From Deltaproteobacteria bacterium (GTDB taxonomy: Bacteria > Myxococcota_A > Polyangia > Polyangiales > Polyangiaceae): a stretch of DNA of 64,000 bases. Location: the NCBI GenBank assembly GCA_016218915.1, contig JACRCQ010000042.1:124001-188000 (forward strand), in the 5' to 3' direction. Numbering within the stretch: the first letter of the stretch is position 1; every line of letters starts with the position of its first letter. The notes under the pieces are model-generated. The model was not told the DNA's origin, made no database searches, and saw only the letters and a list, made by a program, of their open reading frames with translations. Positions 16,797 through 25,009 of this stretch are shown piece after piece. A program made the translations under genes and the position numbers.

Positions 16797-17930
16797 TCAG
16801 CGTTGCGCGCCGCTGTTGTGCTGCGCGTTGGGCAACCCGCTTCGCCCTTCGATCATCGTGCGCAGCTCGTCCTGATCCCCAGACCTGCCCATGGCCTCTT
16901 CCAGGGAGATCAGCCGGCGCGAGTACAGCGAGTACAGCGACTGGTTGAGCGTCTGCATGCCGTACTTGTCCTGGCCCACCTGCATCGTGGAGTAGATCTG
17001 GTGGACCTTGTCCTCGCGAATCAGGTTCCGGATGGCCGGATTGGGGACCATGACCTCGATCGCGAGCACGCGTCCCGGCCCTGAGGCGCGGGGCAGCAGC
17101 AGCTGGGTGACCACGCCCTGGAGCACGAACGACAGCTGGGCTCGGACCTGCCCCTGCTGGTGCGGCGGGAACACGTCGATCACGCGGTTGATCGACTGCA
17201 CGCACGAGTTGGTGTGAAGGGTCGCGAACACGAGGTGCCCGGTTTCGGCGATGACCAACGCTGCCTCGATCGTCTCGAGGTCGCGCATCTCGCCCACCAG
17301 GACCACGTCCGGGTCCTGGCGCAGCACGTACTTGAGAGCGTCCTTGAAGGTCGCCGTGTCCGTGCCGATCTCGCGCTGGTTGACCACGCTGAGCTTGTGC
17401 GGGTGCAGGTACTCGATCGGATCCTCGATCGTGATGATGTGCTGGCGGGTCTCGCTGTTGATCTTGTCGATGATGGAGGCGAGCGTGGTGGACTTGCCCG
17501 AGCCGGTCGGACCTGTGATGAGCACCAGGCCGCGTGGACGCTGGGCCAGCTCGGCCACGATGGGAGGCAGACCGAGCTCCTCGAAGGAGAGGATCTTGAA
17601 GGGGATGGAGCGGAACGCGCCAGCGACTGCGCCTCGCTGCATGAAGATGTTCGCGCGAAAGCGCGACAGCGACCGGACGCCGAACGACAGGTCGAGCTCG
17701 CTCTTCTTCTCGAAGGTGACCTTCTGCTCCTCGGTGAGCACCGAGTAGCACAGCTGCTTGGTCTCCACAGGGCCCAGCGGCGGCAGCTTGAGCGGCACGA
17801 TGGAGCCGTCGATTCGGAGCAAAGGCGGCGACCCGGTGGTGATGTGCATGTCGCTCGCGCCCTTCTCAATCATGGCCTTGAGAAGCTGATGCAGATTGAC
17901 CTTGATGCCCTCTGGCGCGCCTTGGCTCAT
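16797..17930 (-). CDS. pilT: Type IV pilus retraction ATPase PilT
   Basis: 377 residues. PilT hallmarks in order: N-terminal ASDMHITTGSPPLLRIDG, the arginine-rich linker FRANIFMQRGAVAGAFR, Walker A GPTGSGKS at 140-147, the Asp box HIITIEDPIEYLH, Walker B LRQDPDVVLVGEMRDLETI, the His box HLVFATLHTNS, and the PilT-type C-terminal AIRNLIREDKVHQIYSTMQVG. It powers pilus disassembly at the inner membrane, opposing PilB. Transcribed after pilB with an 85-base gap, likely one operon. The C-terminus ends in a short polar tail. No other pil gene lies in the window. Confidence 0.97.
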   Translation of the reverse strand: MSQGAPEGIKVNLHQLLKAMIEKGASDMHITTGSPPLLRIDGSIVPLKLPPLGPVETKQLCYSVLTEEQKVTFEKKSELDLSFGVRSLSRFRANIFMQRGAVAGAFRSIPFKILSFEELGLPPIVAELAQRPRGLVLITGPTGSGKSTTLASIIDKINSETRQHIITIEDPIEYLHPHKLSVVNQREIGTDTATFKDALKYVLRQDPDVVLVGEMRDLETIEAALVIAETGHLVFATLHTNSCVQSINRVIDVFPPHQQGQVRAQLSFVLQGVVTQLLLPRASGPGRVLAIEVMVPNPAIRNLIREDKVHQIYSTMQVGQDKYGMQTLNQSLYSLYSRRLISLEEAMGRSGDQDELRTMIEGRSGLPNAQHNSGAQR

Positions 17931-18015
17931 CGCAAATCGATCCTTTCCTGACCTGGTTCCAGCGACCTTGCGTCTGCGCGCGATCCCCCTGACAAGCGGG
18001 CTCGCGCGACAGGGC

Positions 18016-19719
18016 TCAGTCCTGCATCGTCACGCGCAGGACCTCTTCCATCGTGGTCTTGCCTTCAGCGACCTTGAGGTTGCCTGCCATGCGCAACGAC
18101 AGCATGCCCTGCTTGATGGAGGCAGCCTTGAGCTCGGCGGTGGAGGCGCCCTGCAGCACCATCTCGCGCAGCCCTTCGGTGAACCGCATGACCTCGTAGA
18201 GCGCGACGCGCCCCTTGTACCCCGTGTTGTTGCACGTGCGGCACCCTGCCCCCTTCATCAGCTGCGCGTTGCGCACCATCTCGTCCGTGAACCCCATGTC
18301 GTAGAGCACCTGCGGGTCGACCTGGACCGGCTGCTTGCAGTCCCCGCAGACCTTTCGTGCGAGGCGTTGGGCGAGGACGAGGTTGACCGAAGCGGTGATG
18401 AGGAACGGCTCGACGCCCATGTTCAGAAGGCGCGAGATGGTCGACGGTGCATCGTTGGTGTGCAGGGTCGAGAGCACGAGGTGGCCGGTGAGCGCCGACT
18501 TGACGGCGATTTCGGCGGTTTCGAAGTCTCGAATCTCGCCGACCATCAGGATGTCCGGGTCCTGCCGCAGGAACGACCGCAGGGCCATCGCGAAGTTCAG
18601 CCCGATCTCGTCGTGCATCTGCACCTGGTTGATCCCGTGCAGGTTGTACTCGACCGGATCCTCGGCGGTGCTGATGTTGTGCGACGTCTTGTTCAGATCC
18701 GATAGCGCCGAGTACAGCGTGGTGGTCTTGCCGGACCCGGTGGGCCCGGTCACGAGCACCATTCCCCAGGGCTGCCCGATCGCCCACTTGAAGTCGTTGA
18801 GCGGACCTTCGTCGAACCCGAGCTTGGTCATGTCGAGCTGCAGATTCGACTTGTCCAGGAGCCGCAGCACCACCTTCTCGCCCCAGAGCGTGGGCAGCGA
18901 GGAGACGCGGAAGTCCATCTCGCGCCCCTTGCCGAGCTTGAGCTTGATGCGACCGTCCTGAGGAAGACGACGCTCTGCGATGTCGAGCGAGGCCATGATC
19001 TTCAGACGGCTCACGATCGCGTTCTTGAGCTTGAGCGGAGGGGACATCTCCTCGAGGAGCACGCCGTCGACGCGGTACCTCACGCGCAGCTTCTTCTCGT
19101 AGGGCTCCACGTGGATGTCGGAGGCGCCCCGCTTGATCGCGTTGAGCAGGATCATGTTCACGAGGCGCACGACCGGGGCGTCCTCGCTCGCCTTCTCGAG
19201 CTCCCCGATGTTGATCTCTTCCTCGTCCTCGCCGAACGCGATCTCGCCTTCCTCGAACCCGGCCATCACCTCGTCGTAGGAAGGTCCGGCGTTGTAGTAG
19301 CGCTCGATGGCCGCTGCGATCGCGTTCTCCGAGCCCACCACCGGCTCCACGTTGAACGCGGTCAGGAACTTGATATCGTCGATCGCGTTGAGGTTCGTGG
19401 GATCCGACATCGCCACGATCAGCGTGGATCCCGTGCGCGAAACCGGGATGATCCTGTGCTTCTCGCAGACTTCCTTGCTCACGAGCTTGAGCACCTCGGG
19501 ATCGATCTCGTATTCGTCGAGGTTGATCGCTGGAACGCGGTACTGCGCCGAGAGGAAATTGGTCATTTCCCCTTCGCTCAGGTAGCCGAGCTTGGCGAGC
19601 GCGTAGCCTAGGTTGGACCCCGCTTTCTTCTGCTCATCCTGAGCCTGCCTGAGCTGCTGAAGACTGATCAGCTTTTCGCGGACCAGAAGTTCGCCTAGTC
19701 GTGTGGTATTCCCTGCCAT
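18016..19719 (-). CDS. pilB: Type IV pilus assembly ATPase PilB
   Basis: 567 residues. N-terminal MshEN-type domain (TRLGELLVREKLISLQQL through FLSAQYRVPAINL), then the GspE/PilB core: Walker A GPTGSGKT at 325-332, the Asp box ISTAEDPVEYNL, Walker B LRQDPDILMVGEIRDFETAE and the His box HLVLSTLHTND. A zinc-binding tetracysteine is present as CGDCK and CRTC, characteristic of PilB/GspE extension ATPases. The MshEN region in related enzymes binds c-di-GMP; the RLGELLVREKLIS stretch resembles that motif, which is interesting given the EAL phosphodiesterase at 26102. Start ATG has AGGGA upstream. Divergent from the FHA gene (132 bases apart). Confidence 0.96.
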   Translation of the reverse strand: MAGNTTRLGELLVREKLISLQQLRQAQDEQKKAGSNLGYALAKLGYLSEGEMTNFLSAQYRVPAINLDEYEIDPEVLKLVSKEVCEKHRIIPVSRTGSTLIVAMSDPTNLNAIDDIKFLTAFNVEPVVGSENAIAAAIERYYNAGPSYDEVMAGFEEGEIAFGEDEEEINIGELEKASEDAPVVRLVNMILLNAIKRGASDIHVEPYEKKLRVRYRVDGVLLEEMSPPLKLKNAIVSRLKIMASLDIAERRLPQDGRIKLKLGKGREMDFRVSSLPTLWGEKVVLRLLDKSNLQLDMTKLGFDEGPLNDFKWAIGQPWGMVLVTGPTGSGKTTTLYSALSDLNKTSHNISTAEDPVEYNLHGINQVQMHDEIGLNFAMALRSFLRQDPDILMVGEIRDFETAEIAVKSALTGHLVLSTLHTNDAPSTISRLLNMGVEPFLITASVNLVLAQRLARKVCGDCKQPVQVDPQVLYDMGFTDEMVRNAQLMKGAGCRTCNNTGYKGRVALYEVMRFTEGLREMVLQGASTAELKAASIKQGMLSLRMAGNLKVAEGKTTMEEVLRVTMQD

Positions 19720-19851
19720 GTTCCCTGAACCGGTGCTTCTTTGCTTGCGTCCCCCGGCAGCCCGCCCGAATGGCGCGCGTCAGGGGGGGGCATGTTGCCA
19801 GAATCAAAGACTCGCTTTGCGTCGGCCATCTCGTCAAGCGATGCTTTCGCC

Positions 19852-21018
19852 ATGGGCCTGTTGGACAGTCTGATCGAACGATTCGGGCGCGCACGCGCCA
19901 CCAGCCGCGGCTCAGCCCTCGAGGCGCAGGGACGGCTCGCCGAGGCCTATGAATTGTATCAGGCCGCAGGCCAGGGGGCCGAGGCCTCGCGCGTCATGCT
20001 CGCCCAGGCTGAAAGCGAGCCCGATCCTGCCCGCAGAATCGGCCTGCTCGCCCTGGCCGCGTCCGCTGACCCAGGCTGCGCTGCCGCGCAGACAGCCCGA
20101 CGACGCAAGGCGCTGCTGTCCCTGGACCTGCTGCGCTCGCGCCCCGGCTCGCTGCTCGAATCCGAGCAACGCGCCCTTGCCCGCGAGCTCGAAGCCGCAG
20201 GCCTGCAGCGTGAAGCCGCAGAGGTCTTCGGATCCGCTGGAGATCTCGACAACCAAGCCAGGTTGCTCGCCGCCTGCGGTGCCATCGATGCGCTGGAATC
20301 CGCGCTGACCGCCGAGCAGAAGGAACGCATCAGCCGGCGAGGGCGCCAGCAGGTGTGGAACCAGGCAACCGATACCATCGCCCTGGGGCAGCGCTTCGAC
20401 GCCATTCGGATGTGCGAGTCATGGCTCGCCGAGCACCCTGAAGACGACGAGTTCCGTTCTCTCGCCCGCAGCACCCGGGAACGGCTGTTGGCAGGCCCCT
20501 GCGTGGAAGCCGTCCTCGGCGACGAACCTGTGGTGATCGCGCTGGGTGACGAGGTCAGCATCGGGCGATCCGACGCCACCATCGTGATGCCGAGCCCGGT
20601 TCTCAGCCGAAAGCACCTCGAGCTGAAGCAGAGCGACCAAGGCCCGATCGTGTGCGACCTGCAGAGCCGCAACGGCACCTTGCTGGCAGGCGCAAGGCTC
20701 GCCGGACCGATCGCGGTCGGTGCCGGTCTGGACCTGAAGCTCGGTGGACAGATCGAGCTGCGTGTGCAGCCCCGTGGTGACGGTGCGCTGCGCCTGCAGG
20801 TTGCCGGTCAGACGTGGCTCGCACCGCTCGGCCCCATGAAGATTGGGCCTTTCGAGCTCAAGATCGCTTCGGAGCGGGTGCAGGTGACCCTTGGCGATTC
20901 CAGGGAGGCCCCTGTCTTGAACGGGTTGATTGCGAACGTGCCGATCGACCTGTGCCGAGGCGACGAGATCCGGGAGACCCGCGACGGCCCGATACTGCTC
21001 AAGGTGGCAGGCTCGTGA
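19852..21018 (+). CDS. FHA-domain protein with helical-repeat N-terminus
   Basis: 388 residues from MGLLDSLIERFGRA. The first roughly 210 residues are Ala/Leu-rich helices with TPR-like spacing (EAQGRLAEAYELYQAAG, DAIRMCESWLAEHPEDDEF). The FHA domain follows (about 230-310) with the phospho-Thr-binding residues in place: the GR of VSIGRSDATIVM, the Ser/Arg/His of VLSRKHLEL and the Asn-Gly of LQSRNGTLL. A further beta-rich region closes the protein. FHA domains read phosphothreonine, so the kinase gene that overlaps its stop by four bases (GTGA) is the obvious writer. Longer in-frame starts (for example 19741 or 19793) exist; the chosen ATG begins the conserved-looking helix. Confidence 0.85.
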   Translation: MGLLDSLIERFGRARATSRGSALEAQGRLAEAYELYQAAGQGAEASRVMLAQAESEPDPARRIGLLALAASADPGCAAAQTARRRKALLSLDLLRSRPGSLLESEQRALARELEAAGLQREAAEVFGSAGDLDNQARLLAACGAIDALESALTAEQKERISRRGRQQVWNQATDTIALGQRFDAIRMCESWLAEHPEDDEFRSLARSTRERLLAGPCVEAVLGDEPVVIALGDEVSIGRSDATIVMPSPVLSRKHLELKQSDQGPIVCDLQSRNGTLLAGARLAGPIAVGAGLDLKLGGQIELRVQPRGDGALRLQVAGQTWLAPLGPMKIGPFELKIASERVQVTLGDSREAPVLNGLIANVPIDLCRGDEIRETRDGPILLKVAGS

Positions 21019-22229
21019 GCTTCGGGTCCTGGTGGCGCAGGGTCGTGGGACGGGCCCCCCCGGAGCCAGCGCGCCCACCTGCCGAGCCGTCAGAAGCCCC
21101 GCCCCCTGCGGTGCAGGCTCCGGTCGTCGAGGCCCATCCGCTGTCTTTGCTCGGGACAGCAGAAGGCCCGAGCGAGGCGAAGGCTCTCGAAATCCTGGGT
21201 CGGGCAGCGGGCACCCCCGCAGAGCGCGAAGCGATTGCGGCGGTTGCTTCAGCGATAGCCCAACGCGAGCTGCCCGAATCGGTCGCGAGCCGCTGCGCGG
21301 TCCTGCTCGCGGATCGTGGGGACCGCGCGACCGCGCTGCAGTTCCTGGAGCGCGCCACCCTGCCGTCCAACCTGCTGCTGCGCGCAGACCTCCTGAGCGA
21401 GACCGGGCAGCTTGCCCTCGCGATGTCGCTTATGGAACGAATCCTGGCGCGCGACATCGACTACCCTGGAGCCCGGGAGAGACACGAGCGCTGGCGCGCG
21501 CTGGTGAATCCGGGCAAATCGCAACCCCGGGGCCGCAGCGACGTGACCATCGCAGTGCCCACGGATCGCAATACGCCCTTCCGGATTCTGCGCGAGGTGG
21601 CGCGCGGCGGCTCAGGGACGATCTACGAGGCACAGGACGAGGTGCTTGGCCGGACCGTGGCCTTCAAGCTCTACCACCGAGCCGAGGCAGACCGTGAACA
21701 GCTGGAACGCGAGGCGCGCATTGCCATCTCGCTCCGGGGCCCTGGGGTAGTGCGGGTGTATGACGCATCCTTCGCGGACGGGTGGCTCGCGATCGAATGG
21801 GTGCCGCTGGGGTCGGTTCGGGATCTGCTGGCAGCCGGGCGCGTTGATGCTCTGACTCCGATGGAACCGTGGGTACAAGCGCTTGCGGGTGCGCTTTCGC
21901 GTGTGCATGCGGCAGGGATTGTTCACGCCGACGTCAAGCCAGCCAACGTGCTGCTTCGAGCACCTGGCGAGCCTGTGCTGTGCGATTTTGGGATTGCGGT
22001 GCCCAACGCAAGCGCCACCCTTGGCGGGAGCGCCGGGTACCTGTCGCCTGAGAGGCTCGAGGGAAGGCTGCTCACGCCGAGCGATGACGTCTACGCCTTG
22101 GGGCGGGTCATCGAGGACGTTCTGGGCGAACGGGACGACCGGCGGATGAGGCGACTCGCAGGCGCATGCCTGGCGTCCAAGGACAAGCGCCCGCAAAACG
22201 CCGGTGAAGTACTGAAGCTGATGGCATAG
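21015..22229 (+). CDS. Ser/Thr protein kinase with N-terminal helical region (non-RD type)
   Basis: 404 residues from a GTG that overlaps the FHA gene's stop (GTGA). Residues 1-165 hold a Pro-rich segment and an Ala/Leu-rich helical part similar in style to the FHA partner. The kinase domain (about 178-400) has the Gly loop ARGGSGTIYEA, the Lys in VAFKLY, the alpha-C Glu in EREARIAIS, the catalytic loop HADVKPANVLL and the DFG in LCDFGIAVP. The catalytic loop is HAD rather than HRD, so the Arg that normally couples to activation-loop phosphorylation is missing. No transmembrane segment is visible, so the enzyme is cytoplasmic. Likely phosphorylates Thr residues recognised by the coupled FHA protein. 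Proximity to pilB/pilT is suggestive only. Confidence 0.9.
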   Translation: MSFGSWWRRVVGRAPPEPARPPAEPSEAPPPAVQAPVVEAHPLSLLGTAEGPSEAKALEILGRAAGTPAEREAIAAVASAIAQRELPESVASRCAVLLADRGDRATALQFLERATLPSNLLLRADLLSETGQLALAMSLMERILARDIDYPGARERHERWRALVNPGKSQPRGRSDVTIAVPTDRNTPFRILREVARGGSGTIYEAQDEVLGRTVAFKLYHRAEADREQLEREARIAISLRGPGVVRVYDASFADGWLAIEWVPLGSVRDLLAAGRVDALTPMEPWVQALAGALSRVHAAGIVHADVKPANVLLRAPGEPVLCDFGIAVPNASATLGGSAGYLSPERLEGRLLTPSDDVYALGRVIEDVLGERDDRRMRRLAGACLASKDKRPQNAGEVLKLMA

Positions 22230-22640
22230 GCGGAGCCGCGAGCGTAAGCGAGCGGGTGGGGCAACGCGGGACCTATGCCCGCTCCCACCCCCGTCAAGCA
22301 CGGAGGACTCCCTAAATGGATCACCTCCCCCGGGCGCTTCGCGCCCCGCCCCCTCCGGATCTGCCGCATCCCAAGGATCACCCAATGCGGCAGCCGGAGG
22401 GGGCCAGAGCGGGAACCGCTTCGATTTCCCTACCCCCTCCGCCTCCCGACCGCTTGGACTCCCCGGGTTTGCATCGATGGACCGGCGGGCGTGCGGAGGG
22501 GGTGCCGAGCGAAGCGACGCGGGGGAGGTGATCAAAAAGTCCGTCAACAGAGTCATGAGACGCCCTCTGACGGTCGCCATGAAAGATCGCTGACGGGTTG
22601 AGCCCTCGGCTTCGATCCAGTACCTTTCATCCAGTCTTCC
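22230..22640. other. 411-bp intergenic region containing a nested inverted-repeat element
   Basis: No credible gene. Between the stop of one kinase and the start of the next it holds an inverted-repeat-bounded element (22319-22533). Downstream lies a stretch with repeated CTGACGG/CCGTCA words just before the next gene, where the promoter of the four-gene kinase-EAL operon should be. I could not pick a convincing -35/-10 pair. Confidence 0.6.
22319..22533. repeat. 215-bp element with 14-bp perfect terminal inverted repeats and nested hairpins
   Basis: GATCACCTCCCCCG at 22319-22332 is matched perfectly by CGGGGGAGGTGATC at 22520-22533. The similarity continues inward imperfectly (CGCTTCGC in both arms, then CCCCCTCCG). 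Inside, GCCCCCTCCGG plus TGCCGCAT (22348-22369) pairs with ATGCGGCA plus CCGGAGGGGGC (22385-22404), giving a 19-bp stem with one bulge region. A third pair, CCCCCTCCGC with GCGGAGGGGG, lies near 22433 and 22493. This arrangement is that of a MITE or REP/REPIN-like non-coding element, or of a strongly structured RNA. No target-site duplication is obvious and no second copy was seen in the window. Confidence 0.6.
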
Positions 22641-24035
22641 ATGCGCACTCCGCGGCCCGGCAGTCTGATCAGCGGCAAGTACAGGGTGGAGCGTGTGCTC
22701 CGCCAGAGCCGCATGAGCGTGGTCGTGGTGGCGAAGCACAGGCACCTCGGCTCGCTCATCGCCATCAAGCTACTGCGGGGCGAGACTGCTCGCGACGCAG
22801 GCTCGGTCGCGCGCTTCCTGCGGGAGGGGCAGCTCGCCAGCCTGCTGAAGAGCGAGCACGTGGTTCGCATTCTGGACGTGGGCGTGGCCGACGACGATGG
22901 AACGCCGTTCATCGCCATGGAGTTTCTCGACGGGAGCGACGTTGCCGCTGCGATCCTCTCGTCCCGCGGCATGCCGACTTCGACTGCAGCAGCGCTCCTG
23001 ATCGACGGGTGCGAAGCGATCGTCGAAGCCCACGCCATGGGGATCGTACATCGCGACATCAAGCCGTCGAACCTGTTCATCACGCGCGGCCCTGACGGAG
23101 CGCCCGTGGTCAAGGTGCTCGACTTCGGGATCGCGTCCGCGATCACGTCGCCGGACGACGTGCGGATGACGTCGACGCAGGACATCCTGGGCACACCGCT
23201 GTACATGTCGCCTGAGGTGATGGAATCGGCGCTCAAGGCCGATGCGCGTTCCGACATCTGGGCGTTGGGCGCAACGCTCTACGAGATGCTGACCGGACGA
23301 GTCCCGTTCGAGGGGCTCAACATGGTGGAGGTGTACGCGCTGATCGCGCGAGGCACCATGACTCCGCCGCGCAAGGTCAAGCCAGAGATCTCGGAAGCGG
23401 TCGAAGCGGTCGTCCTTCGATGCCTGGCGCGTGACCCTGAAGAACGCTTCCCTGGCGTCGTGGAATTCGTCGAAGCCCTCGCAAAGGCAGCGCTTCCAGA
23501 GGCAGAGGCCACCTCGCGCGTCGAGCGGATCCGACGCATCGCAACCGAGGCAGCGCTGCGCGCGAACCAGGCTCGCGAGATCGTGGCGACGTCGCCCGGC
23601 ACTGTGGACACCTATGGTCCGGCGGTGAGCCGCGTGACGGCGCTGGCGCGTCGGGCGCGCAAGAATGCCACAGGGATTGCGGTGGGGACCGCACTCGTGA
23701 TCGTGCTGGCGGTCGCCGGAGTGCTGTTCCTGCGTGAGCGTCCCCCCCGATCGTCGGGCCCTGCAGCGTCCCTCCCTACCGTTCCGTCCGTGTCTGTGGC
23801 CGCAACCCCGACTTCGGCCATGCCTTCCGCAAGCGCTTCGGCCGCCGATTCTGCTTCGCTCCCAGCCCCGAGCGCGTCGTCGCTCGCGACCGTGTCCTCA
23901 CCGTCCCCGGAAGCTGCTATACCCTCCGCGGCGCCTGCTGCGCCGGCGTCTGCCAAACCGCGCCCCAAACCCACGGGCACGACGATTCCCAGGCAGCCTC
24001 CGGAGTCTGACTTTGCTACCGACCCGCACCGTTGA
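22641..24035 (+). CDS. Transmembrane Ser/Thr protein kinase with degenerate Gly-rich loop
   Basis: 464 residues. Kinase domain (about 10-285): the nucleotide loop reads VLRQSRMSVVVVAKH, lacking all three usual glycines. The ATP Lys (AIKLLRG), alpha-C Glu (FLREGQLASLL), HRDIKPSNLF, DFG (VLDFGIASA), the activation segment LGTPLYMSPEV and the D-x-W-x-L-G helix (DIWALGATLYEML) are all present. One membrane helix follows (IAVGTALVIVLAVAGVLFL, about 350-368), then an extracytoplasmic tail of about 90 residues rich in Ser, Ala and Pro. First gene of a tight operon: the next gene overlaps its end by 23 bases, then a lipoprotein gene and an EAL gene follow. The odd loop suggests altered nucleotide binding or pseudokinase behaviour. 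Confidence 0.9.
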   Translation: MRTPRPGSLISGKYRVERVLRQSRMSVVVVAKHRHLGSLIAIKLLRGETARDAGSVARFLREGQLASLLKSEHVVRILDVGVADDDGTPFIAMEFLDGSDVAAAILSSRGMPTSTAAALLIDGCEAIVEAHAMGIVHRDIKPSNLFITRGPDGAPVVKVLDFGIASAITSPDDVRMTSTQDILGTPLYMSPEVMESALKADARSDIWALGATLYEMLTGRVPFEGLNMVEVYALIARGTMTPPRKVKPEISEAVEAVVLRCLARDPEERFPGVVEFVEALAKAALPEAEATSRVERIRRIATEAALRANQAREIVATSPGTVDTYGPAVSRVTALARRARKNATGIAVGTALVIVLAVAGVLFLRERPPRSSGPAASLPTVPSVSVAATPTSAMPSASASAADSASLPAPSASSLATVSSPSPEAAIPSAAPAAPASAKPRPKPTGTTIPRQPPESDFATDPHR

Positions 24036-25008
24036 ACCTTGCCCGACAAGAGCGCTTGGAGCGCTGCTAGCGGCTTTGGTTCTCGCGAGTCCCATGGCAC
24101 AGGCCGCTGATCCGCTGCCCGAGCAGGGCGCGGCTCGAGCGCTGTTCGACGAAGCGCTCGCGGATATGAAGGCCGGTCGCTGGACCGTCGCCTGCCCCAA
24201 GCTCGAACGCGGCACGTTGCTCGATCGAGGGACCGGCATGCGCCACAATCTGGCGCTTTGCTACGAGCACACCGGACGTCCGGCCAGCGCGTGGAGCCTG
24301 TTCGTGGAGGTTGCCAAGGACGCAGCAGCGCAAGGGCAGCCGCAGCGGGAGCAGGTTGCGCGTGCGCATGCCGCTGCGCTCGAGCCCAAGCTGTCCTACA
24401 TCGTGGTGGTGGTTCCTGCTGATTCCCGCATCGACGGGCTCGAAGTGCGTCGCGATGGCCAGCCGCTCGCCGCCACGCAATGGGGCGCGAAGACGCCTGT
24501 GGATCCTGGAACCCACGCGATCGAGGCGTTCGGTCCGGCGCGACGTACGTGGCGCAAGGAAGTGTCGGTGACGCAGGACGGCGAGACGATCAAGGTGACG
24601 ATTCCGTCGCTGGTGCCGGGCAGCTCCCCTGGCTACGACTCGGATGCAGGGGAGCCGGCGCGCCCCGGTCTCACGACGACCCGCAAGGTCGGGCTCGTCG
24701 TAGGCGGCGTCGGCGTGGTCGGCATCGCAGTGGGCTCGTGGCTCGGTCTTCGGGCGATCTCGAGGAACAACGAGAGCAACGACCTCGGGTGCGTTGGCAA
24801 CGAGTGCACAGAGGCTGGTGCCGCAGCGCGCCGATCCGCGCGTTCCGACGGAAATCTGTCGACGATAGGATTCGCGGTAGGTGCAGCAGGGTTGGTGGGT
24901 GGCGCGGCGTTGTGGATCTTTGGCGGCCCTTCTGGCACGAGTCGGGCGTCGATTCACGCGGGCCATGGGACCGCGCTCAGCGGTATCACGCTGCAAGGAG
25001 CGTGGTGA
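24013..25008 (+). CDS. Secreted protein with TPR-like N-terminus and two membrane helices
   Basis: 331 residues if started at the TTG at 24013, which has GGAG at good spacing and yields a normal signal peptide (RALGALLAALVLASPMAQA). The mature N-terminus is TPR-like (ARALFDEALADMKAGRWTVACPKLERG, then GMRHNLALCYEHTGRPASAW), followed by a beta-rich PEGA-like segment (YIVVVVPADSRIDGLEVRRDG, GTHAIEAFGP). Two hydrophobic segments follow (VGLVVGGVGVVGIAVGSWLGL and IGFAVGAAGLVGGAALWIFG), with a Cys pair between them (LGCVGNEC). This domain order recurs in myxobacterial proteins encoded beside kinases. Overlap with the kinase gene implies translational coupling. The start codon is inferred; an ATG within the signal region (MAQAADP) would leave no signal peptide. 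Confidence 0.82.
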   Translation: MLPTRTVEPCPTRALGALLAALVLASPMAQAADPLPEQGAARALFDEALADMKAGRWTVACPKLERGTLLDRGTGMRHNLALCYEHTGRPASAWSLFVEVAKDAAAQGQPQREQVARAHAAALEPKLSYIVVVVPADSRIDGLEVRRDGQPLAATQWGAKTPVDPGTHAIEAFGPARRTWRKEVSVTQDGETIKVTIPSLVPGSSPGYDSDAGEPARPGLTTTRKVGLVVGGVGVVGIAVGSWLGLRAISRNNESNDLGCVGNECTEAGAAARRSARSDGNLSTIGFAVGAAGLVGGAALWIFGGPSGTSRASIHAGHGTALSGITLQGAW

Positions 25009-25009
25009 G

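Noticed and set aside
22275..22601. Small 108-codon frame in the intergenic repeat
   Set aside because: It runs through the inverted repeats, is Pro/Arg-rich, has no ribosome site and overlaps the next gene's promoter region.
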